Source of the DNA: an uncultured Oscillospiraceae bacterium
Lineage (GTDB): Bacteria; Bacillota; Clostridia; Oscillospirales; Acutalibacteraceae
Direction of reading: 5' to 3'
Length of the DNA stretch: 47,809 bases
Assembly (NCBI GenBank): GCA_902489595.1
Contig: CABUAS010000005.1
Location: forward strand, 1-47,809
The translations under genes were made by a program, and so were the position numbers. A model generated the notes under the pieces. That model did no database searches, was not told the DNA's origin, and saw only the letters and a list, made by a program, of their open reading frames with translations. Numbering within the stretch: the first letter of the stretch is position 1; each line of letters opens with the position of its first letter. Positions 39,532-47,809 of the stretch are shown here, piece by piece.

Positions 39532-42500
39532 TTACTCAATTACGGCAACATTTTCGTTACCAAGCAACGATTTTAACTCCTGCACCATATTTTTTTCATA
39601 ATTAAAACGCTCTGTTTTGTTTTGAAGCACATATTTTTTCTCATCAAGATAATAAAAATAAAGCGGAAATTCGCCACTATATCTCCCGATAACAGACATT
39701 GCTTTCAGTATATTTTCATCATTTTTTGATTTAAAACGGATAAACACGCCTTTTCGCTTTGCTTTTTTCGGTGCACTTTTCGTCTTTTTATCTGCCGCTT
39801 TTGACGGCGCAGACGTATAAGCCTGTTTGCTTACAGGCTGACTTTTTTCATTCGGTGCACCCGTAATCACGTTTGCAAGAATTTTAGTGTCCTTTTCATC
39901 TTCACAGGAAACAGTGCCCTGCACCGTTATAACATTGCCGTTTGAAATATAGCCTGCAAACTGCTCAAGCGTTTTCGGAAACACGAGCACCTCAACCGAG
40001 CCGAGCATATCCTCAACCTCAACAAATGCCATATTCTGCCCGTTTCTTGTCTGCTTTAAAGTTATATGCGTAATAATGCCGCAAAGCGTTACCCTGCTCT
40101 TATCCTGATACTCGGAAACGTCAGACTTACCGATTTCAAGCAAATCAAGCGTTCTTGCATAGCCTAATTTTTCAATCAGCTCATCATACTTATCAAGCGG
40201 ATGACCCGAAAGATAAAGCCCTGTCATTTCCTTTTCCATTTTAAGAAGTTCTGCTTTCGGGAATTCATCAACATCAGGCATTTCAAACTCAAAGCCGAAA
40301 CTGTTCTCATCAACACCGAGGTCAAAAAATCCAACCTGCCCATACATCGTTTTGCGCCTGTAATTTTCAAGATTGGTTACAAGTGCAGGAAGTGCCTGCA
40401 GCATCTGACGTCTGTTGCCGCCTATTGAATCAAGCGCACCGCACCTGATAAGGCTTTCAACAGCACGGCGGTTAAAATGCCCCGCCTGAAGTCTTGAACA
40501 AAAGTCAAACAGGTCTTTATATCTGCCGTTTTCACGTTCTTTAATAATTTCATTGATGAATTCCGAGCCGAGATTTTTTATACCCAAAAGTCCGTAATTA
40601 ATCACCCTGCCGTTTGCGGAAAAGCCTTTCATAGATGTGTTTACATCGGGCACTGCAAGGCGCAGTCCGAGCCGTTTGCACTCGGCAATATAGCGTGCCA
40701 CTTTATTTGAAGAATCAAGCACGGAAGTTAAAAGCGCAGCCATAAATTCGGCAGGATAATATTTCTTTAAATATGCAGTTCTGTAAGCTACAAGCGCATA
40801 GCAGGCGGCGTGCGATTTGTTAAAAGCATACTTTGCAAATTCGCTCATCTGATCAAAAATGGCGTTAGCAACACTGCTGTCTATATTATTCTTTGCGCAG
40901 CCCTCAATAAATGTTACTCGTTCGGCCTCCATAACATCTTTTTTCTTTTTGCTCATTGCACGGCGGACAACATCTGCCCTGCCGTATGAATAACCTGCAA
41001 GCGAGCGAAAAATCTGCATAACCTGCTCCTGATAAACCATACAGCCGAACGTATCGCCGAGAATAGGCTCAAGCATCGGCGTACTGTATGTTACATTCTG
41101 CGGATTATGTGAATTACTTACAAACGTATCTATCTGCTTGGCAGGACCCGGGCGGTAAAGAGAATTGGCGGCAATGAGATGCTCAAGTTTCGTAGGCTTT
41201 AAATTCATAAGCATCTGCTTCATACCGCTTGATTCAAACTGAAAAATACCCTCCGTCTGCCCCATTGCAAACATTTTATAAACGGCAGGGTCTTCGATTG
41301 AAATGCTGTCAATATCAATTCCTGCCTGCTTTGAAGCGTCATTGATAACAGTCAGCGTTCTCAGACCGAGAAAGTCCATTTTCAGCAGTCCAAGCTCTTC
41401 AAGCGTAGTCATAATATACTGCGTAACGACAAGGTCATCATTCATTGCCAGCGGAACATAAGTCATAACAGGGTCGTGCGTAATAACAACACCTGCTGCG
41501 TGAGTACTTGTGTTTCGTGGCATACCCTCAACTTTTCTTGCCGTTTCAATCAGTTCGTTTATACTCTCGTTTTCAGCCATTGCCTCACGGAGCTCCTTTG
41601 ATTTTCTGACAGCCTCATCAATAGTTATTTTAAAATCATTCGGCACAAGTTTTGCCACACGGTCAACTGCATTATAAGGCATACCCATAACTCTGCCGAC
41701 ATCACGGATGGCGGCACGGGTCTGCAAAGTACCGAATGTAACAATCTGTGCAACATGGTCTGCGCCGTATTTTTTTGTAACGTAATCAATAACCTCGCCC
41801 CTGCGCTCATAACAGAAATCAATATCAAAATCGGGCATAGACACTCTTTCGGGATTTAAAAAGCGCTCAAAAAGGAGGTTATATTTCATAGGGTCAACAT
41901 CTGTTATACCTATGCAGTAAGCGGCAATAGAACCTGCGCCCGAGCCTCTGCCCGGTCCGACGGGTATGCCGTTATTTTTAGCGAACGAAACAAAATCAGC
42001 AACGATAAGATAATAATCCGTATAGCCCATTTTGTTTACGGTTTCAAGTTCATATTCAAGACGCTGTACATACTCCTCGGGCGGATTTACATACCGTTTT
42101 TTCAGCCCGTCGCAGCAGCATTTTCTGAAATACTCAAAATGGTCCATATTATCGGGCGTTTCGTAATACGGAAGTTTTGTGTTGCCGAATTCAAAATCAA
42201 AATTGCATCTTTCGGCAATCATCTGCGTATTTGACACTGCCTCGGGAATATCGGGAAAAGCCTTTAACATTTCATCTTCGCTTTTGAGATAAAACTCATT
42301 TGAATGAAATTCAAGCCCCGTATCCTCGCCGAGTACATGGTTTGTGGCAATACATATCAGCACCTGCTGAATTTTGCTGTCCTGCTGCTCTATATAATGA
42401 ACATCGTTTGTGGCAACAAGCGGAATACCCGTTTCGCGTGACAGCCTTTTAAGACCGTCATTAACAATTTTCTGCTCGTCAAGCCCGTGATTCTGCACTT

Positions 42501-43014
42501 CAAGGAAATAATTGTCTGCGCCGAAAACATCACGATACCAAAGTGCAGTGCGCTTAGCCTCGTCATAATCACGTCTTAAAAGAGCCTGCGGAATTTCACC
42601 TGCAAGACAGGCAGAAAGACATATAAGACCCTCGTGATACTTTTCTAAAATATCGTGATCAACACGGGGCTTATAATAATAACCCTCTGTAAATGCAAGG
42701 GATACAAGTCTTATAAGATTTTTATAGCCAATTTCATTTTCACAAAGCAGAATGAGGTGGTTATAATCCTTATCAAGCACCTTTTCTTTATCAAATCTTG
42801 TACGTGGAGCAACATAGACCTCACAGCCGATAATCGGCTTAATGCCGTGCTTTTTACATACCTTATAAAAATCAACAGCCCCGTACATATTGCCGTGGTC
42901 GGTAATAGCAAGGGACTGCATATTAAGTTCTTTTGCTCGAAGCACAAGCTGTTCTATTCTGCAAGCACCGTCAAGAAGTGAATATTCAGTGTGTAAATGT
43001 AAATGTGTAAACAT
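39532..43014 (-). CDS. dnaE: DNA polymerase III alpha subunit (DnaE1-type)
   Basis: 1160 residues. PHP domain first (HLHTEYSLLDGACRIEQLVL, about 1-270), then the polymerase palm with MPDFDIDFCYERRGEVIDYV (catalytic Asp residues), GPGRGSGAGSIAAYCIGITD, the fingers (YNLLFERFLNP), helix-hairpin-helix (about 830-890) and an OB domain (about 960-1040). A Lys/Ala/Ser-rich linker near 1045-1085 precedes a small C-terminal domain. Bacillota usually also have PolC; DnaE then does primer extension and lesion bypass. ATG at 43014, preceded by AAGGAATTATAAA; two bases from whiA. Confidence 0.97.
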   Translation of the reverse strand: MFTHLHLHTEYSLLDGACRIEQLVLRAKELNMQSLAITDHGNMYGAVDFYKVCKKHGIKPIIGCEVYVAPRTRFDKEKVLDKDYNHLILLCENEIGYKNLIRLVSLAFTEGYYYKPRVDHDILEKYHEGLICLSACLAGEIPQALLRRDYDEAKRTALWYRDVFGADNYFLEVQNHGLDEQKIVNDGLKRLSRETGIPLVATNDVHYIEQQDSKIQQVLICIATNHVLGEDTGLEFHSNEFYLKSEDEMLKAFPDIPEAVSNTQMIAERCNFDFEFGNTKLPYYETPDNMDHFEYFRKCCCDGLKKRYVNPPEEYVQRLEYELETVNKMGYTDYYLIVADFVSFAKNNGIPVGPGRGSGAGSIAAYCIGITDVDPMKYNLLFERFLNPERVSMPDFDIDFCYERRGEVIDYVTKKYGADHVAQIVTFGTLQTRAAIRDVGRVMGMPYNAVDRVAKLVPNDFKITIDEAVRKSKELREAMAENESINELIETARKVEGMPRNTSTHAAGVVITHDPVMTYVPLAMNDDLVVTQYIMTTLEELGLLKMDFLGLRTLTVINDASKQAGIDIDSISIEDPAVYKMFAMGQTEGIFQFESSGMKQMLMNLKPTKLEHLIAANSLYRPGPAKQIDTFVSNSHNPQNVTYSTPMLEPILGDTFGCMVYQEQVMQIFRSLAGYSYGRADVVRRAMSKKKKDVMEAERVTFIEGCAKNNIDSSVANAIFDQMSEFAKYAFNKSHAACYALVAYRTAYLKKYYPAEFMAALLTSVLDSSNKVARYIAECKRLGLRLAVPDVNTSMKGFSANGRVINYGLLGIKNLGSEFINEIIKERENGRYKDLFDFCSRLQAGHFNRRAVESLIRCGALDSIGGNRRQMLQALPALVTNLENYRRKTMYGQVGFFDLGVDENSFGFEFEMPDVDEFPKAELLKMEKEMTGLYLSGHPLDKYDELIEKLGYARTLDLLEIGKSDVSEYQDKSRVTLCGIITHITLKQTRNGQNMAFVEVEDMLGSVEVLVFPKTLEQFAGYISNGNVITVQGTVSCEDEKDTKILANVITGAPNEKSQPVSKQAYTSAPSKAADKKTKSAPKKAKRKGVFIRFKSKNDENILKAMSVIGRYSGEFPLYFYYLDEKKYVLQNKTERFNYEKNMVQELKSLLGNENVAVIE

Positions 43015-43016
43015 TT

Positions 43017-43907
43017 TTATAATTCCTTTGAAATTTCAACAATTCGTTTAAGTCTGTGATTAAGGCCGCTTTTGCTGAGCGGCGGATTGCAGAGCGACGC
43101 AAGCTCGGCAAGGCTTAAATCGGGATTTTCATATCTGATTTCAGCGGCTGTTTCAAGATTTTCGGGCAGATATTCCCTGCCTTTTTTATTCCATATTTTT
43201 TCGATGGCAACAATCTGTTCTGAAACGGCGTTAACCATTCTGCTGATATTTGCCGTTTCACAGTTTGCCTGCCTGTTTGCCTTGTTTCTGAAATCCTTGA
43301 CGATTTTAATATTCATCATTTCAAACATTGCATTTGACGCACCCATAAGGTAAAGGCAGTCTTCAATAGACTCACTGCCCTTGAAATAAACCACATTATA
43401 TCCGTTTCTGTTTGCATATTTCGGGTTAAGTTCAATTTCATCAAGCAGGGTCAGCAGACTTTTTGATAGATTGAAATAGGGCACTGAAAATTCAAGATGA
43501 TAGTCCTTTTCGGGTGACGATACTGTACCACAGGACAAAAATGCACCTGCAATAAAAGCATTGCGGCAGTTTTCACAGTCAAAAACAGAATGATTTATCT
43601 TTTTGCTGCCTTTCTCGGTATGGGCAAAAACTTTCATTAATTTAACGCAGTCCTGCTTATCGCAAACCGAAACTGTATAATTTCTTCCGCCGACCGACTG
43701 CTTTATTTCATTTTTTATGTTATAAAGGCTTAAAAGCAAATCGGAATAAAGCCGTGCAATATTTTCATTCTCAGTCTGCAAAGAAATGCTGCTGTCATCA
43801 AACGTTTTTCCAAAAAGGCACATACCGTAAAGGAGAGACTTTTTACAGCAAAAAGATTCATATTCAGTTTTTACAAGTTCATCTTTTACACTTTGAGAGA
43901 AAGACAT
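43017..43907 (-). CDS. whiA: DNA-binding protein WhiA
   Basis: 296 residues. N-terminal LAGLIDADG homing-endonuclease-like domain (about 1-200, GAFLSCGTVSSPEKDYHLEF) without the nuclease residues, then a C-terminal helix-turn-helix (ENPDLSLAELASLCNPPLSK SGLNHRLKRI, read in two parts). In Bacillota WhiA affects cell division, chromosome segregation and sporulation-linked expression. Its usual neighbour YvcK/GlmR, between rapZ and whiA, is missing: only 8 bases separate the two genes. Confidence 0.95.
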   Translation of the reverse strand: MSFSQSVKDELVKTEYESFCCKKSLLYGMCLFGKTFDDSSISLQTENENIARLYSDLLLSLYNIKNEIKQSVGGRNYTVSVCDKQDCVKLMKVFAHTEKGSKKINHSVFDCENCRNAFIAGAFLSCGTVSSPEKDYHLEFSVPYFNLSKSLLTLLDEIELNPKYANRNGYNVVYFKGSESIEDCLYLMGASNAMFEMMNIKIVKDFRNKANRQANCETANISRMVNAVSEQIVAIEKIWNKKGREYLPENLETAAEIRYENPDLSLAELASLCNPPLSKSGLNHRLKRIVEISKEL

Positions 43908-43915
43908 TATACTAC

Positions 43916-44788
43916 CTATTTTCTGTTTATATCTCTGTGATTAACCGTAACATTATCCCATTTTCTCTGAAAATGGCGTTTAAGCGCCTCGGCAAGCACA
44001 ACAGACCGATGATTGCCGCCGGTACAGCCGATTGCAAAAACAATCTGACTTTTGCCCTCTTTTATATAAAGCGGATTGAGGAAATCAAGCATATCAATCA
44101 ACTTTTCAAGCAATTTATTTGACTCGTCAAACGAAAAAACATAATCTTTTACTTCATCATCAAGCCCCGTTTTTGTTCTGAGATTTTCTACCCAGTAAGG
44201 ATTAGGCAGGCATCGAACATCAATAACGAAATCAGCCTCCGTCGGAATACCGTGCTTAAAGCCGAACGACATTACGTGAATATTCATAACATCACTTTCA
44301 TCGCCTAAAAGAAGCTGGGTAAGCCTGTCTCTTAACTGATTGCCGTTCATATCGGAAGTATCAATAATATAATTTGCCTTTGACCTTAAAGGTGCAAGCG
44401 TTTCACGCTCATAGGTAAGCGCCTTCGTAATATCACCGTTAAACCTGTCAGCAAACGGGTGCTTTCTGCGGGTGAGTTTATACCTTTTAAGCGCAATATG
44501 TGTTTTAATATCAAGATACACAATTTTAACATCGTATTCTTCTTCGTCAATATCATCAAGCACGGGAATTATTACATCAAAATTCTCGGTTGAACGAATA
44601 TCAATTACAATGGCAATTTTACTGTGCTCCGTCTGCTTTATTAAAAGCCCTAAAAATGATGATAAAAGGAGCGGCGGCATATTATCAATACAGTAATAGC
44701 CTACATCCTCCATAAAACGCATGGCAGTAGATTTGCCTGCACCTGAAAGTCCTGTTAAAATTACGAGTTCTTTTTTTTCAATATACAT
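43916..44788 (-). CDS. rapZ: RNase adapter RapZ (YvcJ) nucleotide-binding protein
   Basis: 290 residues. Walker A LTGLSGAGKSTAM at about 11-23, then DVGYYCIDNMPP. The C-terminal domain has GFKHGIPTEADFVIDVRCLP and IGCTGGNHRSVVLAEAL, the phosphate-sensing part. In E. coli it senses glucosamine-6-phosphate and targets GlmZ for decay; in Bacillus YvcJ affects competence. Context with murB and hprK suggests a link between sugar state and wall precursor supply. Start preceded by AAGGG; a 152-base gap with three repeats separates it from murB. Confidence 0.95.
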   Translation of the reverse strand: MYIEKKELVILTGLSGAGKSTAMRFMEDVGYYCIDNMPPLLLSSFLGLLIKQTEHSKIAIVIDIRSTENFDVIIPVLDDIDEEEYDVKIVYLDIKTHIALKRYKLTRRKHPFADRFNGDITKALTYERETLAPLRSKANYIIDTSDMNGNQLRDRLTQLLLGDESDVMNIHVMSFGFKHGIPTEADFVIDVRCLPNPYWVENLRTKTGLDDEVKDYVFSFDESNKLLEKLIDMLDFLNPLYIKEGKSQIVFAIGCTGGNHRSVVLAEALKRHFQRKWDNVTVNHRDINRK

Positions 44789-44821
44789 ATCTGATACCCT
44801 TATTAATTTGTGATTATATTT

Positions 44822-44849
44822 CGGGAGGGCACGGAGACCCTCCCCTACA
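44822..44849 (-). repeat. Short hairpin element, GGGAGGG arm class
   Basis: TTC-GGGAGGG-CACGGAGA-CCCTCCC-CTACAA; arms 44823-44829 and 44838-44844. First of three copies between rapZ and murB. Confidence 0.85.
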
Positions 44850-44864
44850 AAATATTTTTCTTTT

Positions 44865-44893
44865 CGGTGCGTCGGGGACGCCGCACCCTACGA
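44865..44893 (-). repeat. Short hairpin element, GGTGCG arm class
   Basis: CGGTGCG-TCGGGGACGC-CGCACC-CTACGA. Same arms and right flank as the long copy at 13237-13326, but lacking the 65-nt core. Confidence 0.85.
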
Positions 44894-44910
44894 TATTTTA
44901 ATTCAATTTC

Positions 44911-44938
44911 AGGAGGGCACGGAGACCCTCCCCTGCAA
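44911..44938 (-). repeat. Short hairpin element, GGAGGG arm class
   Basis: A-GGAGGG-CACGGAGA-CCCTCC-CCTGCAA; one flank base differs (TGCAA in place of TACAA). It lies directly after the murB stop (44941). No T-run follows on the minus strand, so it is not an obvious terminator. Confidence 0.8.
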
Positions 44939-44940
44939 GT

Positions 44941-45840
44941 TTATTTTACAACTCTGATTTCCATTTCAAGTGAAACTCCCGTTTCTTTCTTAACTGTATC
45001 ACTGCAAAAAGCACACAATTCAACAACATCCTTACAAGTTGCGCCGCCTTTATTTATAACAAAACCTGCGTGTTTCTCGCTAACCTGCGCACCGCCTACC
45101 GATTTACCTTTAAGACCGCATTGCTCTATAAGTGCGCCTGCAAAACAGCCCTCGGGGCGCTTAAAGGTTGAGCCTGCACTCGGAAATTCAAGTGGCTGCT
45201 TATCCTTTCTTCTTTGCAGAAAATCGTCCATTTTCGCTTTGATTTCGTTCTTGTCGCCTTTTATCAGTTTAAGATAAAGACCCGTAACGACACAGCCATT
45301 GTCATAATAAGCCGAATGGCGGTAAGAAAGCTTCAAATCTGCTTTTTCAAGAATGCCGACATTGCCGTTTTTATCAATATGACGGCATTTAATGAGCACA
45401 TCTTTCATTTCGCCGCCGTATGCGCCTGCATTCATAAATGCCGCACCGCCGCACGAGCCCGGAATTCCGAAAGCGAATTCAAGCCCAGACAGACTGTTTT
45501 CAAGTGCAAAGCGGCAAACCTTCATCAATGATGCGCCGCTCTCTGCAAAAACAGTTTCTTCATCAACAAGCCTTACATCGGAAAAACTGCTGTCAAAACA
45601 AATAACGCAGGCGTCAATTCCGTCATCATCAACAAGCAGATTTGAACCGTTGCCCACTGCCATATACCTTATGCCGTTTTCATTGCAGCATTTAATAATT
45701 TCCGCCGCGTCGCTTTCGCTTTCGGGAAAGACCATAAGCCTTGCAGGACCGCCGATTTTAAAGGTGGTATGCTTTGCCATAGGCTCATTTTCAAGAAATT
45801 TGATATTTAATTTTTTTGAAAGTTCGATTATATTTTTCAA
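44941..45840 (-). CDS. murB: UDP-N-acetylenolpyruvoylglucosamine reductase
   Basis: 299 residues from a TTG start at 45840, preceded by GGTGA. It reduces the enolpyruvyl group to lactyl, giving UDP-MurNAc for peptidoglycan, with FAD and NADPH. Seen: HTTFKIGGPARLMVF, GNGSNLLVDDDGID, GIPGSCGGAAFMNAGAYGGE (FAD site) and FPSAGSTFKRPEGCFAGALI with the catalytic Ser. Short form typical of Bacillota. It starts 11 bases after the ROK kinase gene. Confidence 0.97.
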   Translation of the reverse strand: MKNIIELSKKLNIKFLENEPMAKHTTFKIGGPARLMVFPESESDAAEIIKCCNENGIRYMAVGNGSNLLVDDDGIDACVICFDSSFSDVRLVDEETVFAESGASLMKVCRFALENSLSGLEFAFGIPGSCGGAAFMNAGAYGGEMKDVLIKCRHIDKNGNVGILEKADLKLSYRHSAYYDNGCVVTGLYLKLIKGDKNEIKAKMDDFLQRRKDKQPLEFPSAGSTFKRPEGCFAGALIEQCGLKGKSVGGAQVSEKHAGFVINKGGATCKDVVELCAFCSDTVKKETGVSLEMEIRVVK

Positions 45841-45851
45841 AAAATCACCGT

Positions 45852-46805
45852 TTACTTTGAAGCCTCGCCGAGAAGTGCAGCGCCGATAATGCCTGCATCA
45901 TTTCCAAGCTGTGCTTTCATAATTTTAGTCTGAATTTTACTGTAGATTGAATATCTTTCAGCCTGAACAAATCTTCTTAAAGGTTTGAGCAGCGTTTCGC
46001 CCTCGTTGCAGATTCCGCCGCCGATGCAGATAATCTCCGGCTGAAGTGCGTTTACAAGATTGATAAGGCCGCAGGAAACATATTTTATGTAGTTATTTAC
46101 AACTTCAATACCGCCTATATCGCCTTTACGCATAGCATCAAAAGCAGTTCTGCCCGAAACTTTGCCCTCTTCCTCTGCAAGTTTGTGCATAACTGAATCA
46201 GGGTATTTTTCCATAGCCGCTTTAGTTTGACGTATAAGCGCAGTTGCAGACGCATAAGCCTCCCAGCAGCCCTTTCTGCCGCAGGTGCACGGTTCACCGT
46301 CAACCACAATAACCATATGTCCGCACTCACCGCCTGCGCAGTTTACACCTGTTACAATTTTGCCGTCAACAATAATACCCGAGCCAACGCCTGTACCGAG
46401 AGTTACGGCAACAAAGTTTTTAGAGCCGTTGCCGCATCCTGCATAAGCCTCGCCGAGTGCGGCGCAGTTCGCATCGTTCGCAACAAAAACAGGCACATCG
46501 CCGAGCCTTGCTCTTATCATTTCCCTTGCAGGTACATTCTCAAATCCAAGGTTATTTGCAAATTCAATAACACCGTCGTCATTTACAGTACCCGGTGTGC
46601 CGAGGCCGATTGATGAAATCTGATCTATGGCAATGCCCGCTTTATCCATAGCCTCTCTGCAAACAGCGGCAATATCGTCAAAAATTTCATCTGCACTTCT
46701 CGGCGTGGCAGTAGGTGTTTTGCCTGTGCCGAGGATTTTATATTCACTGTCAACTACTGACGCAACAATGTTTGTTCCGCCTAAATCAATTCCGATATTA
46801 TACAT
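45852..46805 (-). CDS. ROK-family glucokinase
   Basis: 317 residues from ATG at 46805 with AAGGAG upstream; an in-frame start at 46826 would overlap hprK. ATP-binding IGIDLGGTNIVASVVD, phosphate segments LGTPGTVND and LGTGVGSGIIVDGKI, GHMVIVV and the zinc motif CTCGRKGCWE typical of ROK sugar kinases. No helix-turn-helix, so it is an enzyme rather than a NagC-like repressor. Likely phosphorylates glucose, though N-acetylmannosamine or other hexoses cannot be excluded. Its place after hprK suits control of glycolysis. Confidence 0.92.
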   Translation of the reverse strand: MYNIGIDLGGTNIVASVVDSEYKILGTGKTPTATPRSADEIFDDIAAVCREAMDKAGIAIDQISSIGLGTPGTVNDDGVIEFANNLGFENVPAREMIRARLGDVPVFVANDANCAALGEAYAGCGNGSKNFVAVTLGTGVGSGIIVDGKIVTGVNCAGGECGHMVIVVDGEPCTCGRKGCWEAYASATALIRQTKAAMEKYPDSVMHKLAEEEGKVSGRTAFDAMRKGDIGGIEVVNNYIKYVSCGLINLVNALQPEIICIGGGICNEGETLLKPLRRFVQAERYSIYSKIQTKIMKAQLGNDAGIIGAALLGEASK

Positions 46806-46819
46806 ATTTTTCTCCTTTT

Positions 46820-47779
46820 TTACCATACAATTTCAATTTCTTTGTTTTCGGGGGAAGTATCCGTCAAACCGAGACCCTCCATAAGTTCAAGCGCCGCATT
46901 GTAACCCATCTTTTTCTGACGGTTGTTCATTGCCGCTGTTTCAATAATAACGGCAAGGTTTCGCCCGGGGTTTACGGGAACTGTTATGATAGGAATCTGA
47001 ACATCAAGAATTTTTGTAAATTCATTGTCAAGCCCCAGCCTGTCATACGCTTTAGAAGCATCCCACGGTTCAAGCTGAATAACAAGATTAATCTTTTCAG
47101 ACTGTTTTACAGCGCCCATACCAAACAGACGGCGTGCATTAATAATGCCGATACCGCGCAGTTCAATAAAATGACGGATATTGTTGGGAGAAGTACCCGT
47201 TAAAGTATGTGGGTCAATTCGCCTGATTTCAACAGAATCATCAGCAATAAGACGGTGACCTCGCTTGATAAGTTCTACCGCAGTTTCAGATTTACCTGCT
47301 CCGCTTTCGCCGATAATCAGCACACCTTCGCCGTAGACCTCGCACAAAACGCCGTGGCGTGTTATTCTCGGAGCAAGGTTTGTGTTTAAAAACTGAATAA
47401 GCGCCGCAAGAAACGGTGATGTTTCATCTGAAGTTTTAAGAAGAGGAACGCCGTATTTTTCACAACAGTCAAGAAAATACTGCGGAACATCAAGTCCTCG
47501 TGTAATAACGGCGGCGGCAGGCTTTAAACTAAGCCAGTAACCAAGCGCCCTTTCCTGTTCTTCCCTGTTCATACTCTGAAGAAAACCAAGTTCCGTCCAG
47601 CCTAAAATCTGAATACGCAGAGGGTCAAAATAATCAACATAACCCGTTAAAACGATACCGGGTCTGTTTACCTCGCTTGATGTAATCAGAATATCGTTTG
47701 CATCTTTCGGCAGATACATAACTTCCAGGCCGTGAGCGTCTATGATTTTCTGCAGTGAAACAGAATATTCAGCAGACAT
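46820..47779 (-). CDS. hprK: HPr kinase/phosphorylase
   Basis: 319 residues from ATG at 47779, preceded by GGAGGTGG. A further in-frame ATG at 47794 overlaps this site and is less likely. N-terminal domain (about 1-130), then Walker A GESGAGKSETAVELIKRGHR and IELRGIGIINARRLFG, the family signature. It phosphorylates HPr on Ser46 in response to glycolytic metabolites, the central signal of carbon catabolite repression in Bacillota, and reverses it when phosphate is high. Likely first gene of the cluster seen here; its promoter is outside the window. Confidence 0.97.
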   Translation of the reverse strand: MSAEYSVSLQKIIDAHGLEVMYLPKDANDILITSSEVNRPGIVLTGYVDYFDPLRIQILGWTELGFLQSMNREEQERALGYWLSLKPAAAVITRGLDVPQYFLDCCEKYGVPLLKTSDETSPFLAALIQFLNTNLAPRITRHGVLCEVYGEGVLIIGESGAGKSETAVELIKRGHRLIADDSVEIRRIDPHTLTGTSPNNIRHFIELRGIGIINARRLFGMGAVKQSEKINLVIQLEPWDASKAYDRLGLDNEFTKILDVQIPIITVPVNPGRNLAVIIETAAMNNRQKKMGYNAALELMEGLGLTDTSPENKEIEIVW

Positions 47780-47809
47780 ATACCCACCTCCCATAGTAAT
47801 ACAGATATA

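Overview
The window is a 47.8 kb chromosomal segment of a low-to-moderate GC member of the Bacillota, most likely a spore-forming gut Clostridium relative of the Oscillospiraceae/Ruminococcaceae type. Evidence: a T-box leader on pheST, IreB, HPr kinase, WhiA, RapZ, SpoIVB, zinc-type S14 and S4, AGGAGG ribosome binding sites, an archaeal-type IMP cyclohydrolase (PurO) in a clustered pur operon, and genes for host-type amino sugars (a sialidase and an N-acetylhexosamine kinase). Genus assignment is inference. I see no tRNA, rRNA, CRISPR array, prophage or intact insertion sequence.

Layout. 1-1342: iron alcohol dehydrogenase (minus). 1421-7337 (plus): a sialidase, then a Phe-specific T-box with pheS-pheT, then ireB with a conserved small gene of unknown function, closed by a strong terminator. 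From 7577 to the end every gene is on the minus strand. 7577-8677: NahK-like sugar kinase. 8774-11752: a MacA/MacB-type adaptor and permease with no ATPase gene. 11928-16237: purE-purM-purN-purO-purD. 16408-17898: a GPH sugar symporter. 18200-33511: an uninterrupted S10-spc-alpha ribosomal supercluster of 30 genes (rpsJ to rplQ) including secY, adk, map, infA and rpoA, driven by a consensus promoter (33836-33864) and a leader of about 320 nt. 34182-36845: YfhO-like membrane protein. 37058-38254: SpoIVB sporulation protease. 38442-47779: hprK, ROK glucokinase, murB, rapZ, whiA, dnaE and pfkA, coupling sugar sensing, sugar phosphorylation, cell wall precursor supply and replication.

Most unusual feature. 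At least 14 GC-rich hairpin elements sit only between genes and all point the same way. On the minus strand they read roughly CGTAG-stem-CGTT. Their stem arms differ between copies yet stay complementary, and the last bases stay constant. Three are long forms in which a 65-nt structured core replaces the loop of a short form that also occurs in this window with the same arms. Internal compensatory changes between the long copies support selection or constraint on the folded form. They occur inside the pur operon, after several genes as possible terminators, and three in a row between murB and rapZ. I cannot tell from sequence alone whether this family is already catalogued.
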